From the NCBI GenBank assembly GCA_011049795.1, contig DRHD01000164.1, positions 1 to 18,012 of the forward strand: a DNA stretch of 18,012 nucleotides. The letters run 5' to 3'. The notes below the pieces were generated by a model. It had not been told where the DNA came from, ran no database searches, and saw only the letters and a list, made by a program, of their open reading frames with translations. The first letter of the stretch is position 1, and every line of letters starts with the position of its first letter. Made by a program: the position numbers and the translations under genes. Positions 17,234-18,012 of the stretch are shown piece after piece. This DNA comes from Porticoccus sp. (lineage in GTDB: Bacteria > Pseudomonadota > Gammaproteobacteria > Pseudomonadales > Porticoccaceae).

Positions 17234-17274
17234 TTCTCAAGATTTGGTGGAAAGCAAATTCCCAAGATCAGCGG

Positions 17275-17500
17275 CCAATGGCACTATATCAACGAATGTA
17301 AGATCGTAAGCCCTTGATATTTATAGATACAGGAATATGATGGTAGGCCAAAGGGAATGGCGGTAAAACCACAGGGAGGCACTAACTATCTGTTATGAAA
17401 ACCACCGATTTTATCTATCACATTGATTTTAATATGAAAAATCAGAACTTCCGTGCCTGTAGGCTTTGGATAGCGAGCCAAAGTGATATAGCGCCATTGG
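17275..17500. repeat. 226-bp imperfect inverted repeat between the intI remnant and the cassette
   Basis: CCAATGGCACTATATCA (17275-17291) matches the reverse complement of TGATATAGCGCCATTGG (17484-17500) at 16 of 17 bases. Inside it, further nested pairs occur in order: AAGCC with GGCTT, and TACAGG (near 17328) with CCTGTA (near 17455). The whole stretch has no credible ORF. It occupies the place where attI should be. It could be a miniature inverted-repeat element inserted there, a structured transcript, or an unusual attI. I see no target-site duplication at its ends. Confidence 0.65.
17314..17341 (+). promoter_or_regulatory. Candidate sigma-70 promoter towards the cassette (possible Pc)
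   Basis: TTGATA (17314-17319) and TATGAT (17336-17341) are separated by 16 bp and point towards the cassette gene. Integron cassettes are normally transcribed from a Pc promoter in intI or attI, so the place is suitable. It lies inside the 226-bp inverted repeat, about 175 bp before the cassette core site. Match only; no evidence of use. Confidence 0.35.
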
Positions 17501-17514
17501 CACTTGAATAAACT

Positions 17515-17867
17515 GTTATAAGGCTTTAGATAAAGAAATATGAGTTTAATTCAAACATACGAAAACTTTAGTCTTAAATTAAGAACAGAAATGGTCTGGG
17601 ATAAAGAATTATTCTCAAAGTTATTTGAAGAGATGAAAACTTTTTGTGTTGAATCTAAAGATAGTTCTACGATAGATCGCGGTGTCGCCGCAGTTTTTTG
17701 GAATGCATCATGGTGGGTAAAACAACAAATTGATGGAATTGAAAAATTCAATTCGGATTATTATATAAATGCTACTACTAATCTTGACCATCTTGCATGG
17801 ACCCTGTTTGAAAAACAGGAACGAGGAGGAAATGATTATGAACCAATATAACCTTATAACAAGAAAA
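17515..17867 (+). mobile_element. Probable integron gene cassette with a disrupted attC site
   Basis: The left boundary is a core-like site GTTATAAGG (17515-17523) and the right boundary is CCTTATAAC (17852-17860), exact reverse complements over 9 bp. They bracket a single ORF with only 16 bp before its start and none between its stop and the right site. In an integrated cassette the bases after the G of the upstream core site come from the cassette's own attC, so this complementarity to the R'' box is the expected signature. The rest of the attC, which should follow for 50-130 bp, is replaced after 7 bp by an IS3-type end. GTTATAA departs from the strict GTTRRRY consensus at one or two positions. 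Confidence 0.55.
17540..17851 (+). CDS. Cassette-borne protein of unknown function
   Basis: I do not recognise this 103-residue protein. It is predicted soluble, with no signal peptide or membrane helix. It is rich in Trp, Phe and charged residues (FWNASWWVKQQIDG, LDHLAWTLFEKQE) and probably mainly helical. The coding sequence is clearly AT-rich compared with the housekeeping genes in the window, which suggests recent transfer. No Shine-Dalgarno is strong; AAAGAA lies directly before the ATG at 17540, which is common in integron cassettes. The stop touches the inferred R'' box of its attC. Small Trp-rich proteins of this size are frequent in cassette arrays, some being toxin or immunity partners, but nothing here shows such a role. 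Confidence 0.6.
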   Translation: MSLIQTYENFSLKLRTEMVWDKELFSKLFEEMKTFCVESKDSSTIDRGVAAVFWNASWWVKQQIDGIEKFNSDYYINATTNLDHLAWTLFEKQERGGNDYEPI

Positions 17868-17890
17868 TGAACCTCCCCCGATAAAGTAGA

Positions 17891-17914
17891 CACCTCCACT
17901 AACAACTGGAGGTG
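17891..17914 (+). promoter_or_regulatory. Hairpin hiding the ribosome-binding site of IS3 orfA
   Basis: CACCTCCA (17891-17898) pairs perfectly with TGGAGGTG (17907-17914) over an 8-nt loop. The 3' arm is the Shine-Dalgarno sequence GGAGGTG for the ATG at 17919. In a transcript entering from outside the element the hairpin would mask the site; a transcript starting inside the left arm would lack it. Several insertion sequences limit transposase in this way. Confidence 0.7.
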
Positions 17915-17918
17915 GCAA

Positions 17919-18012
17919 ATGCCAAAGTATAATCATCCAAGAAAAACATGGCAGTATACAAAAGACTTCAAAATTAAAGCAGTAAAGCTCAGCTATCAGG
18001 ATGGTATTCAAG
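17919..18012 (+). CDS. IS3-family transposase OrfA, N-terminal part (runs off the window)
   Basis: The 31 visible codons begin MPKYNHPRKTWQYTKDFKI and continue KAVKLSYQDGIQ. The (Y/F)TxEFKxxAVxL pattern is the start of the helix-turn-helix DNA-binding domain of IS3-family OrfA proteins, which bind the element ends and, joined to OrfB by frameshifting, form the transposase. A strong GGAGGTG lies 4 nt before the ATG. The rest, including the DDE domain in OrfB, would be to the right of the window. Confidence 0.8.
   Translation, partial: MPKYNHPRKTWQYTKDFKIKAVKLSYQDGIQ

Larger units (their letters stand above)
17868..18012 (+). mobile_element. Left end of an IS3-family insertion sequence
   Basis: The presumed terminal inverted repeat starts TGAACCTCCCCCGATAAAG and is followed by TAGACACC. 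IS3-family ends commonly begin with TG and carry an AAAGT-AGACA block, which fits. An OrfA-type transposase start follows 51 bp inside. The base run AAAA just before the end could be part of the short target duplication, but the other end lies outside the window. The element interrupts the attC of the preceding cassette. Confidence 0.75.

Noticed and set aside
17200..17265. Longer N-terminus of the intI-like frame, starting at 17265
   Set aside because: This stretch would translate through the LexA box and promoter elements. The ATG at 17199 agrees with integrase alignments.
17275..17521. A complete attC (an ORF-less cassette) ending at the GTTATAA core site
   Set aside because: No upstream R'' box complementary to GTTATAA is present at the proper distance; the long arms lie 15 bp or more away from the core and have no RYYYAAC/GTTRRRY pair. 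It is kept as an unexplained inverted repeat.

Overview
The window reads as a piece of a gammaproteobacterial chromosome, probably from a free-living marine or aquatic species. The grounds are the gene order epd-pgk-fba directly after tkt, a SAM-cycle operon headed by an ArsR/methyltransferase fusion, SecB, and protein sequences that look gammaproteobacterial throughout. No rRNA, tRNA or CRISPR array is visible. The species call is inference; the gene calls rest on recognisable motifs.

Left edge (1-707): remains of an acetone carboxylase operon in a broken arrangement. The end of a probable alpha subunit and the first 36 codons of the gamma subunit lie on the minus strand. The missing C-terminal two thirds of a gamma subunit lie on the plus strand, starting abruptly at about 390. 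This looks like a small inversion or a chimeric junction. A strong terminator follows the gamma fragment. Next come secB (985-1434), a 38-bp perfect palindrome, and a cytoplasmic-type gamma-glutamyltransferase (1724-3298) that converges on rsmE.

SAM cycle (3310-8641, minus strand): sahR, metK, ahcY, metF and rsmE appear to form one operon. The regulator joins an ArsR-type helix-turn-helix to a SAM/SAH-binding methyltransferase domain. Just upstream of it lies an 11-bp inverted repeat (8614-8641) that is the obvious operator. MetK makes SAM, AhcY removes SAH, MetF supplies methyl groups for homocysteine remethylation, and RsmE is a SAM-consuming rRNA methyltransferase.

Central carbon (8783-14296, plus strand): tkt, epd, pgk and fba are followed by a strong terminator. 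Transketolase can yield erythrose 4-phosphate, which Epd oxidises towards pyridoxal phosphate. Pgk and the class II aldolase serve glycolysis or gluconeogenesis. Epd seems to start at a TTG that overlaps the stop of a nine-codon mini-ORF.

Accessory right end (14306-18012): two diverged tandem lipoproteins of unknown function and an alpha/beta hydrolase come first. After them is what I read as a decayed integron: a truncated intI-like start on the minus strand, a perfect LexA (SOS) box in its promoter, a 226-bp imperfect inverted repeat, a possible cassette promoter, and one AT-rich cassette of unknown function. The cassette is bounded by complementary core sites, GTTATAAGG and CCTTATAAC. Its distal recombination site is cut 7 bp later by an IS3-family insertion sequence that runs off the window. 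The IS hides the ribosome-binding site of its first ORF in a hairpin.
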